Source of the DNA: Planctomycetota bacterium
Lineage (GTDB): Bacteria > Planctomycetota > UBA1135 > UBA2386
Assembly (NCBI GenBank): GCA_020638655.1
Contig: JACKIC010000006.1
Span: forward strand, 172,001-236,000
DNA length: 64,000 nt
Direction: 5' to 3'
Below, in pieces: positions 47,012 through 61,100 of this stretch. Position numbers and translations under genes: made by a program. Within the stretch, counting starts at the first letter, position 1, and the number at the start of each line of letters is the position of its first letter. A model generated the notes under the pieces. The model searched no databases, was not told the DNA's origin, and saw only the letters and a list, made by a program, of their open reading frames with translations.

Positions 47012-47275
47012 CGAGGGGTAGGCGCGGGGTCGCTGGTGACGCGACTCCTTGTGGCAATGTCTACCCGAGGCCGGCCGCAGACGCTACCCTTCGGCCCGCC
47101 ACAGGTCAGAGCCGACGCTGGGTTTCCGTCGCGACGGGGCCATGCGGACGGGGCTTCCCCGCGGCCTTCCCGAAACGAGATCCATGGCTGTTTCGTCGCC
47201 CCTCCGCCCGCGGTCGCTCCTCGGTCTGCTGTCCCCGTTCCGGTCGGGATCTCCGGATCCCCGGGGAGGCCGGCG

Positions 47276-48997
47276 ATGACCCGGGTGCGCGGTGAGTCCG
47301 TCGCCCCGGGCGTGGCCGTCGGGCCGGTGGTGATGCGCGGTTTCGCCGACGAGACCGCCGGCCGCCGGATCGCCGCCGACGAGGTCGAAGCCCAGCTCAA
47401 CCAGCTGCGCACGGCCCTCGCCGCGAGCCGCACGCAGATCGAGGAGATCAAGAACAAGCAGCAGGGCAGCCTCGGCGAGGCCGAGCTGCGCATCTTCGAC
47501 GCGCACCACGCCTACCTCGGCGATCCGATGTTCGTCAGCGAGATCGAGGCGCAGGTCCTGCAGGAACGGCTGTCGGTGCGCGAGGCGGTGCGGGTCGTGT
47601 TCGACAAGTACGACCGCATCTTCACGCTGGTCGAGAGCGACATGCTGCGCCGGCGCGCCAGCGACCTGCGCGACGTCGCGACTCGCCTGCTGCGCAACCT
47701 CGAGGTCGACGCCGCCACGCCGGCCGGCGCGGTGCCCTCGGGGCCCTACATCCTCGCGGCGCGCAAGCTGACCACCGCCGACATGTTCAACCTCGACAAC
47801 GAGAAGGTCGAGGGCATCGTCGCCGAAGAGGGCGGCATGAGTTCGCACGCGGCGATCCTGGCGCGCGGCATGGGCATCCCCACGGTGACCGGCATCCGCG
47901 ACCTGACCAAGCTGCTGCGGGCCGGCGACGTGGTCGTGCTCGACGCCTCTGCCGGCGAGTTGGTGACGTCGCCCGACGAGGACGAACTGGCCGAGGCGAC
48001 TGCCGCCGCGCAGCGCTGGCAGGCGAGCAAGGCGGACGCGCCGGCAGTTGAATCGACGCATCACCAGTCGCGCGACGGCACGCCGATCCGCGTACTCGGC
48101 TCGTGCGGCAGCGCCGGTGAGGCCGACCTCGTGCGCACCTTCGGCATGGAGGGCATCGGTGTGTTCCGCACCGAGCTGCAGTTCCTGGTCGACAAGGGGC
48201 GCCCGGCCGAGGACGACCTGGTGCGCAGCTACCGTCACGTCATCGACACGATGCCGGGGCAGCCGGTCTCGTTCCGGCTGCTCGACGTCGCCGCGGCGAC
48301 GCTGACGCCGGACGCGCGGCACCAGGAACGCAACCCGGCGATGGGCATGCGCGGCGTGCGCGGCCTGCTCGCCAACCAGCGCGTGCTGCGGCTGCAGCTG
48401 CGCGCGATCCTGCGCGCCGCGGCCGGCTGCGACCAGGTCAGCCTGCTGGTGCCGTTCGTGACCGGTCAGAGCGACCTGCAGCGCGTGCGCTCGGCGCTGC
48501 TCGAGGAGCGCGTCGCGCTGATGAAGGCCGGCATCGCCTGCGCGGCGGGGCTGGCGATGGCGCCGATCATCGAGGTGCCCGCCGCCGCGATGTCGCTCGG
48601 CGCGCTGCTCAACGAGGCGGACTTCGCGGTGGTGGCGATCGACGACCTGCAGGCGCTGCTGCTCGCCGCCGACCGCGACAACACCAGCGTGCGCGAATAC
48701 CACGAGCTGGTGCACCCGGGCGTGTTCGAGATCCTCGCCCGCATGGCCAAGGACGCCGAGCGCCGCAAGAAGCCGCTGATCCTGTTCGGCGAGAGCGCCG
48801 CCGATCCGGTGCGCATGCCGTTCTATCTGGGCGTCGGCTACCGCAGCTTCTCGATCGCCCCGGTGCGCCTGCGCGGCGTCACCAAGATCCTGGCGCGCTA
48901 CACGATCGAGGAGTGCCGTCGCATCGCGGCGCGCATCCTCGAGGCGCCGCGGTCGCTCGACGTGCAGAAGGTGCTCGTCAATCTCGATCTGGAGTGA
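47276..48997 (+). CDS. ptsI: PTS enzyme I-like protein with degenerate PEP site
   Basis: A 573-residue cytoplasmic protein with the EI layout: helical HPr-binding region, phosphohistidine H191 in GGMSSHAAILARG, and the PEP-binding barrel. Several barrel residues are kept: R in GVFRTEL, R334, E in IIEVPA, D457 and R in AADRDN. Others are lost: DIGGDK reads DVAAAT at 337-342 (no Lys), the Asn of the TND motif is D456, and the catalytic Cys of the CGE motif is F504. It may still be phosphorylated slowly or be regulatory only. HPr is not nearby. The ATG at 47276 is the start of the EI homology. Divergent from lpxA; overlaps thpR by 20 bases. Confidence 0.88.
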   Translation: MTRVRGESVAPGVAVGPVVMRGFADETAGRRIAADEVEAQLNQLRTALAASRTQIEEIKNKQQGSLGEAELRIFDAHHAYLGDPMFVSEIEAQVLQERLSVREAVRVVFDKYDRIFTLVESDMLRRRASDLRDVATRLLRNLEVDAATPAGAVPSGPYILAARKLTTADMFNLDNEKVEGIVAEEGGMSSHAAILARGMGIPTVTGIRDLTKLLRAGDVVVLDASAGELVTSPDEDELAEATAAAQRWQASKADAPAVESTHHQSRDGTPIRVLGSCGSAGEADLVRTFGMEGIGVFRTELQFLVDKGRPAEDDLVRSYRHVIDTMPGQPVSFRLLDVAAATLTPDARHQERNPAMGMRGVRGLLANQRVLRLQLRAILRAAAGCDQVSLLVPFVTGQSDLQRVRSALLEERVALMKAGIACAAGLAMAPIIEVPAAAMSLGALLNEADFAVVAIDDLQALLLAADRDNTSVREYHELVHPGVFEILARMAKDAERRKKPLILFGESAADPVRMPFYLGVGYRSFSIAPVRLRGVTKILARYTIEECRRIAARILEAPRSLDVQKVLVNLDLE

Positions 48998-49553
48998 CCG
49001 CGCCAGGCACCGTGCGCTGCTCGAGCGGCGTGTGGATCGGCCCGCCGGGCCGCAGTTCACTGGCGTAGAGCGTCAGCGAGGTCGCCGCGAACGGCTTGTC
49101 GCGCAGCTTGCCGCCGACTTCGCGCAGCGCGTCGACGAGGGCCAGCGCCCCGAACGGGCTCTTCACGCGGCCCAGGGTCACGTGCGGCACGAACGGCCGC
49201 TTCTCGCGCGGCACGCCGCAGCGTTCGCCGCGCGCGACGAGGTCTTCCTGCAACGTGGACAGCGCCGCGACGTCGCCGCCGAGCGCGGCCCAGACCACGC
49301 GCGGCTCGCCCCGCGGCGGGAAGTGGCCGAGCCCGCTCAGCGCGAACGACAGCGGCGGCAGGGACACGTCGCGCACCGCGGCCCGCAGGCCCTGCACCGA
49401 GTCGTCCTCGAGCTCACCCGCGAACAGCAGCGTCAGGTGCAGCTGGTGCGCGGGCACCCACTTCACATCGCCCTTGCCGCGCAGCGACGCTGCCAGCCCC
49501 GCGAGGTAGTTGCAGACCGGCTTGGGGAGGTCGAGGGCGACGAAGCAGCGCAC
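48978..49553 (-). CDS. thpR: RNA 2',3'-cyclic phosphodiesterase (2H family)
   Basis: A 191-residue cytoplasmic 2H phosphoesterase with both signature motifs, HLTL (H39) and HVTL (H124), at the usual spacing. It opens RNA 2',3'-cyclic phosphates; the physiological role is unclear in most bacteria. Starts at GTG 49553. Convergent with ptsI, whose last 20 bases it overlaps, and divergent from the PhzF-like gene with ~45 bases between start codons. Confidence 0.92.
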   Translation of the reverse strand: MRCFVALDLPKPVCNYLAGLAASLRGKGDVKWVPAHQLHLTLLFAGELEDDSVQGLRAAVRDVSLPPLSFALSGLGHFPPRGEPRVVWAALGGDVAALSTLQEDLVARGERCGVPREKRPFVPHVTLGRVKSPFGALALVDALREVGGKLRDKPFAATSLTLYASELRPGGPIHTPLEQRTVPGAVTPDRD

Positions 49554-49598
49554 GTCCGCATGCTAGGACCCGCGCGCGCCAACTCCTACAACCTCGCC

Positions 49599-50405
49599 AT
49601 GACGACCGTGCCCTGTTTCCACGTCGACGCGTTCGCGGCGGCGCCGTTCTCCGGCAACCCCGCCGCCGTCTGCCTGCTCGCCAGCCCGCGTCCGGCGAAG
49701 TGGATGCAGAGCGTCGCCGCCGAGATGAACCTGTCGGAGACTGCGTTCGTGACGCCGCAGAAGGGCGGCTTCGGCCTGCGCTGGTTCACGCCCGTCGCCG
49801 AGGTCGCGCTGTGCGGCCACGCGACGCTGGCGACCGCGCACGTGCTGTGGAGCGAAGGGCTCGCGCCGCTGCGCAACGCGCTCGCGTTCCGCACCAAGAG
49901 CGGCGTGCTGAGCGCGCGGCACGACGGCGTCGCGATCGAGCTCGATTTTCCGGCGCGGCCCGCGCGGATCGGCAGGGGACCCGCCGCGCTCGCGAAGGCT
50001 CTCGGGCAGCGGCCGGTGGTCGTGGCCAAGGCGGCCGACGATCTGCTCGTCGAGCTGGCGTCCGAGAAGCAGGTGCGCGCGCTGCAGCCGGACCTCGCGG
50101 CGCTGGGCAGGCTCAAGGTGCGCGGCGTCATCGTCACCGCGGCGGGCGACAGCCGCCGCCACGACTTCGTGTCGCGCTTCTTCGGGCCGGCGGTCGGTGT
50201 GCCCGAGGACCCGGTGACCGGTTCGGCGCACTGCGCGCTCGCGCCCTACTGGGGCGGCCGGTTCGGCCGCACCCGGATGATCGGCTACCAGGCGTCGGCG
50301 CGCGGCGGGGAGGTCGAGGTCGAGCTGGTCGGGGACCGGGTGCTGCTGCGCGGCCAGGCGGTCACCGTCGTGCGCGGCGAGCTCCTGGACGGGCGGCGGC
50401 GGTGA
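49599..50405 (+). CDS. PhzF-family isomerase/epimerase-like protein
   Basis: A 268-residue cytoplasmic protein with the diaminopimelate-epimerase-like double fold of the PhzF family: FHVDAFAAAPFSGNPAAV, the catalytic glutamate E47 in LSETAFV, LRWFTPVAEVALCGHATLA, and EDPVTGSAHCALAPYW in the second half. No phenazine genes are present and most homologues are uncharacterised. ATG at 49599 begins at the first strand. The length is a little short of the usual 280-300. Confidence 0.9.
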   Translation: MTTVPCFHVDAFAAAPFSGNPAAVCLLASPRPAKWMQSVAAEMNLSETAFVTPQKGGFGLRWFTPVAEVALCGHATLATAHVLWSEGLAPLRNALAFRTKSGVLSARHDGVAIELDFPARPARIGRGPAALAKALGQRPVVVAKAADDLLVELASEKQVRALQPDLAALGRLKVRGVIVTAAGDSRRHDFVSRFFGPAVGVPEDPVTGSAHCALAPYWGGRFGRTRMIGYQASARGGEVEVELVGDRVLLRGQAVTVVRGELLDGRRR

Positions 50406-50469
50406 CCCGGGCGGCGGTTTTTGCGAAGTCGGCCGGCGGAATCCCACCGGCCTGCCTCTTGGGTCTGCG

Positions 50470-51071
50470 ATGACCGACACGATCGACCTTCCAGCCCTGC
50501 TCGCCGCCGCAACCGCCGGCCAGCGCGGCGCCTGCGACCGGCTGTTCGCGCACGCCGCCGACCGGGTGCTGCTCTACGTGCGCCTGCGCCTGGGGCCGGC
50601 GCTGCGGGCCCGCATCGACGCGATGGACGTGCTGCAGGAGACCTTCCTGCACGCGCACCGCGACTGGCGCCGCTTCCGCGCGCCCGAGGGCGGCGACCCG
50701 GACCGCGCCCTGGCGCAGTGGCTCTGCGGCATCGCCGAGAACCGCCTGCGCGACCTCGCCGCGTGGCACGGCGCCGCGCGCCGCGACGTCGGGCGCGAGG
50801 CGCGCGACGTCACCGCCGTGCTGCGCGAACTGCACCGCAACGGCCACGGCCCGGCCACCAGCATGGTGCGGCGCGAGGAGCGCGACCGCCTCGCCGACGC
50901 GGTCGAGGCGCTCGCCGACGAGGACCGCGAGGTGCTGCTGCTGCGCCACTTCGAAGGTCTGACCGTGGACGCGATCGCCGACCGCACCGGCCGCAGCGCG
51001 TCGAGCGTGCGGCGCGCGCTCGGCCGCGCGGTGCAGCAGCTCGGCAACACGCTGGGCGAGAAGGTGCCGTC

Positions 51072-51075
<4 letters not shown>
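50470..51075 (+). CDS. ECF-family RNA polymerase sigma factor
   Basis: A 201-residue sigma factor: region 2 about residues 20-95 (AMDVLQETFLHAHRDWRRF, WLCGIAENRLRDL) and region 4 about 135-190 (LADEDREVLLLRHFEGL, VDAIADRTGRSASSVRRALGRA). Its stop overlaps the kinase GTG (GTGA), so the two are translationally coupled, an arrangement frequent in planctomycetes where a kinase controls a sigma factor of the ECF type. Confidence 0.9.
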
Positions 51076-54751
<3,676 letters not shown>

Positions 54752-54761
<10 letters not shown>

Positions 54762-55915
54762 CGCAGCACGCTGCGCGGATGCCGGGCCTTGAGGCGCCGG
54801 TAGGCGAGGCACAGCGGGTAGAGCACGATCAGCACCAGCCCCGTCGCCAGCAGCGCGAGGCCCAGGCCGCCGCGTTGGTAGTAGCCAGACCCGTGCGCGG
54901 CGAGCTCGAGCATCGCGATGTGCGCGCAGTAGAAGAAGAACGCCGTCTGGCCGAACACCAGCACCGGGTGGTCGGGGCCCGAGACCGCGCCGCGCGCCGC
55001 GTCGCGCCGGGCGAGCGCCGCGAGGATCAGGAACATGATGCCGAGCTCGAGCGTGGCGAAGGTCAGGCTCGGCGGATACTTGCTGACGTGCAGCCACTGC
55101 AGCAGCGACCCGTCGAGGCGCAGCAGGCCGAGGTTGCCCCAGCCGTTGTTGCCGCGCAGCACGACGAAGACGATGAGCAGCAGCGCGCCGAGCAGCGCGA
55201 GCGGTCGCGCGATCGGCGCACCTTCGCGGAGATCGCCGCTGCCCGGCTGGCGCCGCAGCAGCCAGCGCCCGAGCACCCAGCCTGCGGCCATGATCCCGCA
55301 CCATGGCAGCACCGGATAGACGCAGATGACGCTGCCGAAGCCGAGCACGGGAACCGGCAGCAGCCCGCAGTCGATCAGCAGCGCGGCCGTTCCGGAACCG
55401 ACTTCGGCGGGCACCACCATCGTGCCGGTGCGCGTCCATTCACCGACCGCGAGCGCGAAGACCGCGAACATGAGCAGCAGCGCGTCGGGCAGCCGCCGCA
55501 GCGCGATCATCGCGATCATCGACATGCCGATCGCGTACATCACCTGCAGCAGCAGCATGCCCGGGAACCAGAACAGGTTGATGAACAGCACCTCGACGGC
55601 GACGAGCAGCAGGCCGCGAATCAGCAGGTCGCGGTCGATGCGCGCGCCGCTCGCGCCGCCCTGGCGCTTGCGTTCGATGCTGAGCGCGAGGCTCGTGCCG
55701 GCGAGGAACAGGAACACCGGCGCGCACAGGTGACTGAGCCAGCGGAACAGGAACTGCACCGCGTCGAGCGGCTGTTGCCAGTTGCCGAGGATCACCGCGT
55801 CGGTCACGGGCCGCGCGCCGTTGAACGCCTCGGAGGCGTGGTCGGTGACCATCAGCACCATGACGATGCCGCGCATCCAGTCGAGGGCCTGCAGACGGTG
55901 TTGCATGGGGTTCAT
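54752..55915 (-). CDS. Multi-pass DUF1624/heparan acetyltransferase-like membrane protein
   Basis: A 387-residue protein with about ten membrane helices. It opens LDWMRGIVMVLMVTDHASEAFN, the R-G-x-x-M and D-H signature of the DUF1624/heparan-alpha-glucosaminide N-acetyltransferase-like group, thought to acylate glycans across the membrane. APVFLFLAGTSLALS and LPWCGIMAAGWVLGRW are further conserved-looking helices. Its ATG at 55915 overlaps the upstream HEAT-protein stop (ATGA), so the two are co-translated. The acyl donor and acceptor are unknown. Confidence 0.82.
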
Positions 55916-58158
55916 CGCTTGTCTGCAGGAGGCGAGTCTGCCTGCTCGAGGCGCGTGATCGCCGATCGCGCCCGCTGCGCCACCAGTGAGTTGTGCGGCG
56001 CACGTTCGACCAGCGCGCGCAGCGCGGGCAGGGCGCGGTCCTTGGCCTGCGGCAGGTTGCCGAGCAGTCGGGCGGCGGCGTAGCCCACTTCCTGGTCGGA
56101 GTCGTCGAGCGCCGTGATGGCCAGGTCGATGCAGCGCAGCGCCACGGCCTGGTCGTTGGCCGCATGCATGAACGCGTGTTGTCGCACCGCGCGGTCTTCG
56201 TGAGTGAGCAGTTGCTGCAGCGCCGCGAACGCGGCGGCGTCGTCGCGATCGAAGTGGAGCCGCAGCATCGCGGCGTGCACGCGAACCCTGGGGTGCTCGC
56301 TCGCGAACGCGGCATCGATCGTCTTCCGTGCCGGCGTCGCAAACTCGCGCTGCGCCCACAGTCCGTAGACGATCCATTGCTTCAACTCGGCGTTCGCGTC
56401 GGGGAACGCCGCGGCCAGTGCGGTGACGGCCCGCTCGCGATCGGACTTGGTGTGCGCGAGCAGGAACACCCCGTTGCGCGCCACCTCGGGGTCTTGGTCG
56501 CCGAGCAGCGGCAACGCGAGGTCCAGCGAGAACGGGCGCTGGTGGAAGCTGCGCCACGCGATCTCGGCGGCGCGGCGGCGCACCGCGACGTCGGGCGTCG
56601 AGAACAGCGCGCGCCAGACCGCTTCGGGCACCGGCGTCTTGCGATCCAGTTCGAGCCAGTCGACCTGCGCGGCCGCGGGCAGGTCGGGCAGGCACGGCGC
56701 GAGCGCGGTGACGAGCGCGTCGAGGCCTTCGCGGCGCTGCATCGGCTGGCCGGCCTTGCGCAGCATGGCGAGCCACGACGCGAGCTGCGCCGGGTCCTCG
56801 CTCGCAGCGCGCAGGTGGGCTTCGAGCACGGTGAGGTCGATGTGTTCGAGCGCCTCGCGCAGATACTGCTCGCTGTTCGGAAGCGCGGTCAGGCGCGGCA
56901 TCAGGTCGACGAGTGATGCAGGTGAGCCCCCGCGGAGCGCGGAGTGCAGCACGGTCGAAGCGGCTCTGCGGGTCGACTGCGTGTTCCTGAGCAGGTGCTC
57001 CTGCAAGGAGCCGCCCTGCACCTCGGGTTGGGTGGCGAGATCGACGAGGATCGACCAAAGCTCGTCGGGGGCGTCGCGCAGATCCTGTCCTGCCAACGTC
57101 TGCAGGGCGCTCAGGATCCTGCCCTGGTCCTGCGACCTCAGTTCGGGCAACGCCGCGCTCGCTGCCACAGCCCCGTCGCGGCGCCGCAGCCCGCGCACGA
57201 GCTCGATCGTGTGCTGGACCGTCACATCGGCGTCTGGCGCATCCGGCAGCGGCATCGGGAAGCCCCTCTGCCGCGATCGCACCTGCAGCTGCGCGAGCAC
57301 GGCCGTGCGCCGCAGCTCCGCATCGGCGGACGCCTGCCAAACTTGGATCGCCGAGGTGTCGAGCACCCTGCCGGCGAGCGCGCGGCGGCGTGCTTCGGCG
57401 GGCAGGTCGTCGGCCGGTAGCGTGCGCAGCGGCATCATTCCCTGCAGGCAGCGCGTCGAGTAGATGCAGCGCAAGCTCAGCAGCAGGTCCTCGGCGCGCC
57501 GTTGTGACTCTGGTTGCAGTGACAGCTCCAGCAGTGCTTCGGTGGCGGATGTGGCGACGTCGTCGTCCAGGCACAGCAACGCCTGCAGGGCTGGCCATCG
57601 TCGGGCATCGGGTCCCTTGCCGAGGCACCCGAGCAGCGCGGGCACCAGTTCGCGCGCGACCGTCGACCGCTTCCGCGGGGCGCTGTCGGGGACCGGGCCG
57701 TCCGTGGCGGCGGCGAGCTTCTCGGCGAATGGGCGCAGGTAGGTGCTCTTGGGATCCGCGGCGCGCGCGTTCAGTTCGGGCACCAGCGGCGCCGCGGCGG
57801 GGCCGAGGCGCAACAGCAGGTCCTGGACTTCGTTGGTCAGGGACACCTCGGGGTCGCCGAGCAGCGGCAGCGCCCAGCCGCAGTGCGCGTCGAACTCGCC
57901 GAAGGCCTGCAGCAGCCCCGCCCGTGGGAAGTATGGGTCGAGCACCGCGCCGAGCAGCGCTTCGTGCGCCGCCGGGCCGAGCTTGCGCAGCCCCTCGGCC
58001 GCGGTGGGCGCCTTGTCGGCGAGCAGACCCAGCAGCGTCGGCAGGTCGTTGTCGGGGAACTGCGCCAGCGTCGCCTCGAGGTCCGGATGCTGCTGCGCGC
58101 CGAGCGCCGCACACGCGCACAGCACGAGGGGTGTGACTCTCCTGACAGGGCCGAGCAT
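55912..58158 (-). CDS. Secreted HEAT-repeat protein (748 residues)
   Basis: A signal peptide (TPLVLCACAALGAQ) precedes a body built of HEAT-like helix pairs: repeated L-x-D-x-D-x-x-V motifs such as LLGDPEVSLTNEVQDLLL, LLGDQDPEVARNGVFLL, LLTHEDRAVRQHAFMHA and LDDSDQEVGYAAARLL. No catalytic motif. Such secreted HEAT scaffolds are protein-binding. Three ATGs (58158, 58167, 58179) can start it; 58158 gives the neatest signal peptide. It is divergent from a second, larger HEAT protein whose ATG is at 58178, so the two start regions almost touch or overlap. It is coupled to the acyltransferase-like gene downstream. Confidence 0.8.
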   Translation of the reverse strand: MLGPVRRVTPLVLCACAALGAQQHPDLEATLAQFPDNDLPTLLGLLADKAPTAAEGLRKLGPAAHEALLGAVLDPYFPRAGLLQAFGEFDAHCGWALPLLGDPEVSLTNEVQDLLLRLGPAAAPLVPELNARAADPKSTYLRPFAEKLAAATDGPVPDSAPRKRSTVARELVPALLGCLGKGPDARRWPALQALLCLDDDVATSATEALLELSLQPESQRRAEDLLLSLRCIYSTRCLQGMMPLRTLPADDLPAEARRRALAGRVLDTSAIQVWQASADAELRRTAVLAQLQVRSRQRGFPMPLPDAPDADVTVQHTIELVRGLRRRDGAVAASAALPELRSQDQGRILSALQTLAGQDLRDAPDELWSILVDLATQPEVQGGSLQEHLLRNTQSTRRAASTVLHSALRGGSPASLVDLMPRLTALPNSEQYLREALEHIDLTVLEAHLRAASEDPAQLASWLAMLRKAGQPMQRREGLDALVTALAPCLPDLPAAAQVDWLELDRKTPVPEAVWRALFSTPDVAVRRRAAEIAWRSFHQRPFSLDLALPLLGDQDPEVARNGVFLLAHTKSDRERAVTALAAAFPDANAELKQWIVYGLWAQREFATPARKTIDAAFASEHPRVRVHAAMLRLHFDRDDAAAFAALQQLLTHEDRAVRQHAFMHAANDQAVALRCIDLAITALDDSDQEVGYAAARLLGNLPQAKDRALPALRALVERAPHNSLVAQRARSAITRLEQADSPPADKR

Positions 58159-58177
58159 GGCCGGCATAGTAGCCGCC

Positions 58178-61100
58178 ATGTCGCGGACAGGGTCATGGTG
58201 CCGGTGCGTGGGGTTGGCCGTCCTCGGCCCGCTGCTCACGGCCCAGGACGCGACGGCCTATCGCGCGCGGCTCGCCGGCGAGCCGGCGGTCGCGGTGCGC
58301 GCCCTCGCCGAGGTGCCCGAGGCGCTCGCCGCGGCGATCGCGCTCGACGTCGTGGAGTTGCTGCGCAACACGGACGCCGGCGTGCGCAACGCGGCGATCG
58401 TGTGGTTGCGCGGCCATCCTGGCCTCGCCGATGCGGTGATCGGGCGCGTCACCGAGCTGCGCCGCGACGGCGACGTCGACACGGCGCGCGCGGCCGGCGC
58501 GGTCTACCGTGTGATGCTCGCGCACCGCAGCGTGTCGCTCGACGAGCTGCGCGAACAGCTGCGCGACCCCAGCCGGCGGAGCGTCGCGCTCGAGGCGTTG
58601 CAGAAGTCTCCCGAGACGGCGTTCGTGCTGCTGCCGGAGCTGTTGCAGATGCGACTCTACAGCAGCGCCGATCCCCTGCTCGGGAAGCTGATCGAGCTCG
58701 ACTCCGCGCGGGTCGAGACCGCGATCGCCGCAGCCATCGACGCCGGCGGCGATGCCGACTGGCTGATCGCGTACCTCGAACGCGCGAGCGCGGACCTGCG
58801 CCGCCACGCGCAGCGGCTCGACGCGTGGCGGCCCGCGATGGGCTCCCACCGGACCGGCGCCGCGATCGTCGCGCTGACGCGCCTGGTCGTGGCCGGCCTG
58901 CCGCCGCCGCCGAACTGGCTCGAGGTGCTGCGCCGCGACGATCCGTTCTTCAGCCGCCAGAGGCTGCTCGGGGAGCTCGGCCGGCACGCCGTGCCCGCGG
59001 CGCTTTGGCCCGAACTGCTGCCCCTCCTGGGCGATCGGCAGGCAGTCCACCAGGTCGCGCCGATGCTGCTCGCCGAAGGCCGCCGCGCCCTCACCAATGT
59101 CGACGCCGTACGCGCGGCGCTCGTTCGGGCGACGCCGGAGACGATCGGCAGCCTCGCCGACCTCGCTGCCCAGCTCGCGCCGGCGACGCGCGACTGCGCC
59201 ACGCTGCTGCTGCCGCACCTCGCGATCGAACATGCGCCCACCCGACAGGGCCTGTTGTTGGCGCTCGGCGAACTCGGCGACGCCTCGCCGCAGATCGTCG
59301 CGGCGATCGAGAACCTCATCGGCAGCGACGACGAAGGCGTGCGTCGCGCCGCGGTTGTCGCGCTGCGGCAACTCGGTGTTGCGACGCCGGCGGGCGTCGA
59401 GTCGGCGGCGACCGAACAGCTGCTGCAGGACGTCGCCGGTGCGCCGTGGGACCGGGCGCTACTCGCCGAGTTCGAACTCGCCGCGCGCGGCGTGTCGCCG
59501 TACGCGGTCTGGGGCAGCGCCGTGCAGCGCCCGACGGCGCGCGAGTGGCTGCCATCTCGCGCCCAGCGAGGATTGCTGTCGGACCTGCTGCGCCGCATGG
59601 CCGACGCGCCGTGCCGTGACGCCGAACAGGTCGCGGTGCTCGAGGGTGGGCGCTGGCTCTCGGTCCAGGACGAGGTGCGCCGACTCGACGTGCTCGCACG
59701 CAGCGGCGCCCCCGGGCACCGGAAACTCGGCGACTGGCTCTATTCGCGTCAGGATCCGCGCCGCGTGCTCGACGCGATCACCGCGGTCGGCGGAGAGGCC
59801 CGCGACCTCCAGCCCGAAGTCGAGCCGTTCGCGCACCACCCCGAGCTGGCGGTGCGCGAGGCGGCAGAGACGTGTCTGCGGGCGATCGGCGGGGAAGAGG
59901 CGGTTTCGCGCGCGCGCGGACTCGCCGGACCATGGGCGCGCTATCTCGAGGTGGCAGCGAGCAACAACCCCACCGAGGTGCTCGTCTTCGCCACCGACCA
60001 AGCGCAGCCGCAGCGCATGCGCGCGCAGATCCTGTCGCGCCTGCCCGGCATGATCCGAACCCTGATACCCGAGCAGAAGCGCACGCTGCTCGGGCTGCTC
60101 GAAGAACGCGATCCCCAGCTGCGGCGCATCGCGGTGTTGGCGTGCCTGTCGGACCCCGCGGTGGTGCGCGTCGGCCGACGGCGCGACGTGTTCGACCTGC
60201 GCGTGCTGCGGGCGTTCGCCGGCGGCGCGCGCGACGTGCGTGAGCCCATCGGCTTCATGGTGCGGGCGAGCTTGGGAGTCGCCCTGCCTCCGGCGCGGTT
60301 TGGGGCGATGAGCCCGCAGCAGGTCGCCACGAACCTGCCCGACGCGAACTCGCTCACGCAACTGGCTCTCGAAGCGATGCGGACCCGCGACGGCTCGACG
60401 GCGCTGCTGCAGGCGATGCTGGCGACGAACCATGCGATGACCGACGTCGTGCTGCGGGCGCAGGGCGAGAACGTGTCCGAGGCGCTCGTCCCGCAGCTGG
60501 TCGAGCGGCTCACGCGGCGCGGTGTGGACATCGAGGTCCTGGCGAGGTGTCTGCTGCAATTCCCCGAGGGGCAGGCGGCGATGATTCGACATGCCCCGCA
60601 GCTGCCCGCGGAGCGACGCATGGCGCTGCTGGCTGCCGCTGGCGCGGGAATGTTCGAGCATCGCGCGACGATCGCGGCGCAGCTGCGCGTCGCCGTCGCG
60701 CAGCCACAGGGGGCCTTGGTCCTCGCCGGCGTCGCCGAACTGCCGTGGCGCACTCGCGCCGCCGAGCTCACCGAGATCGCCGAGCTCGTGCGCCTGCTCT
60801 GGCTGCAGGGGCCGGCGCGCCGCGCGCAGCTTCTGCCGCTGATCGGCGCGATGGGACCTGCCGCCGAGTTCGCCACCGACGACCTGGCCGGCATGCTGCG
60901 TGGCGACGGCACGGAGGCCCGGCTCGCGGCGGACGCGCTGCTCGCCAACGGTCACGCCGAGCCCGTGAAGGCGTGGCTGCGCGAGTTGGTGTCGAAGCCC
61001 GCGCCGCGCCCCGCGCTCGCGCCGGCGTTGCAGATCGCGATGGGTGACGTGGTCGCCGAGCTCGCGGCCGAGGCCGCGGACGACCAGATCGCGCAGCTGT

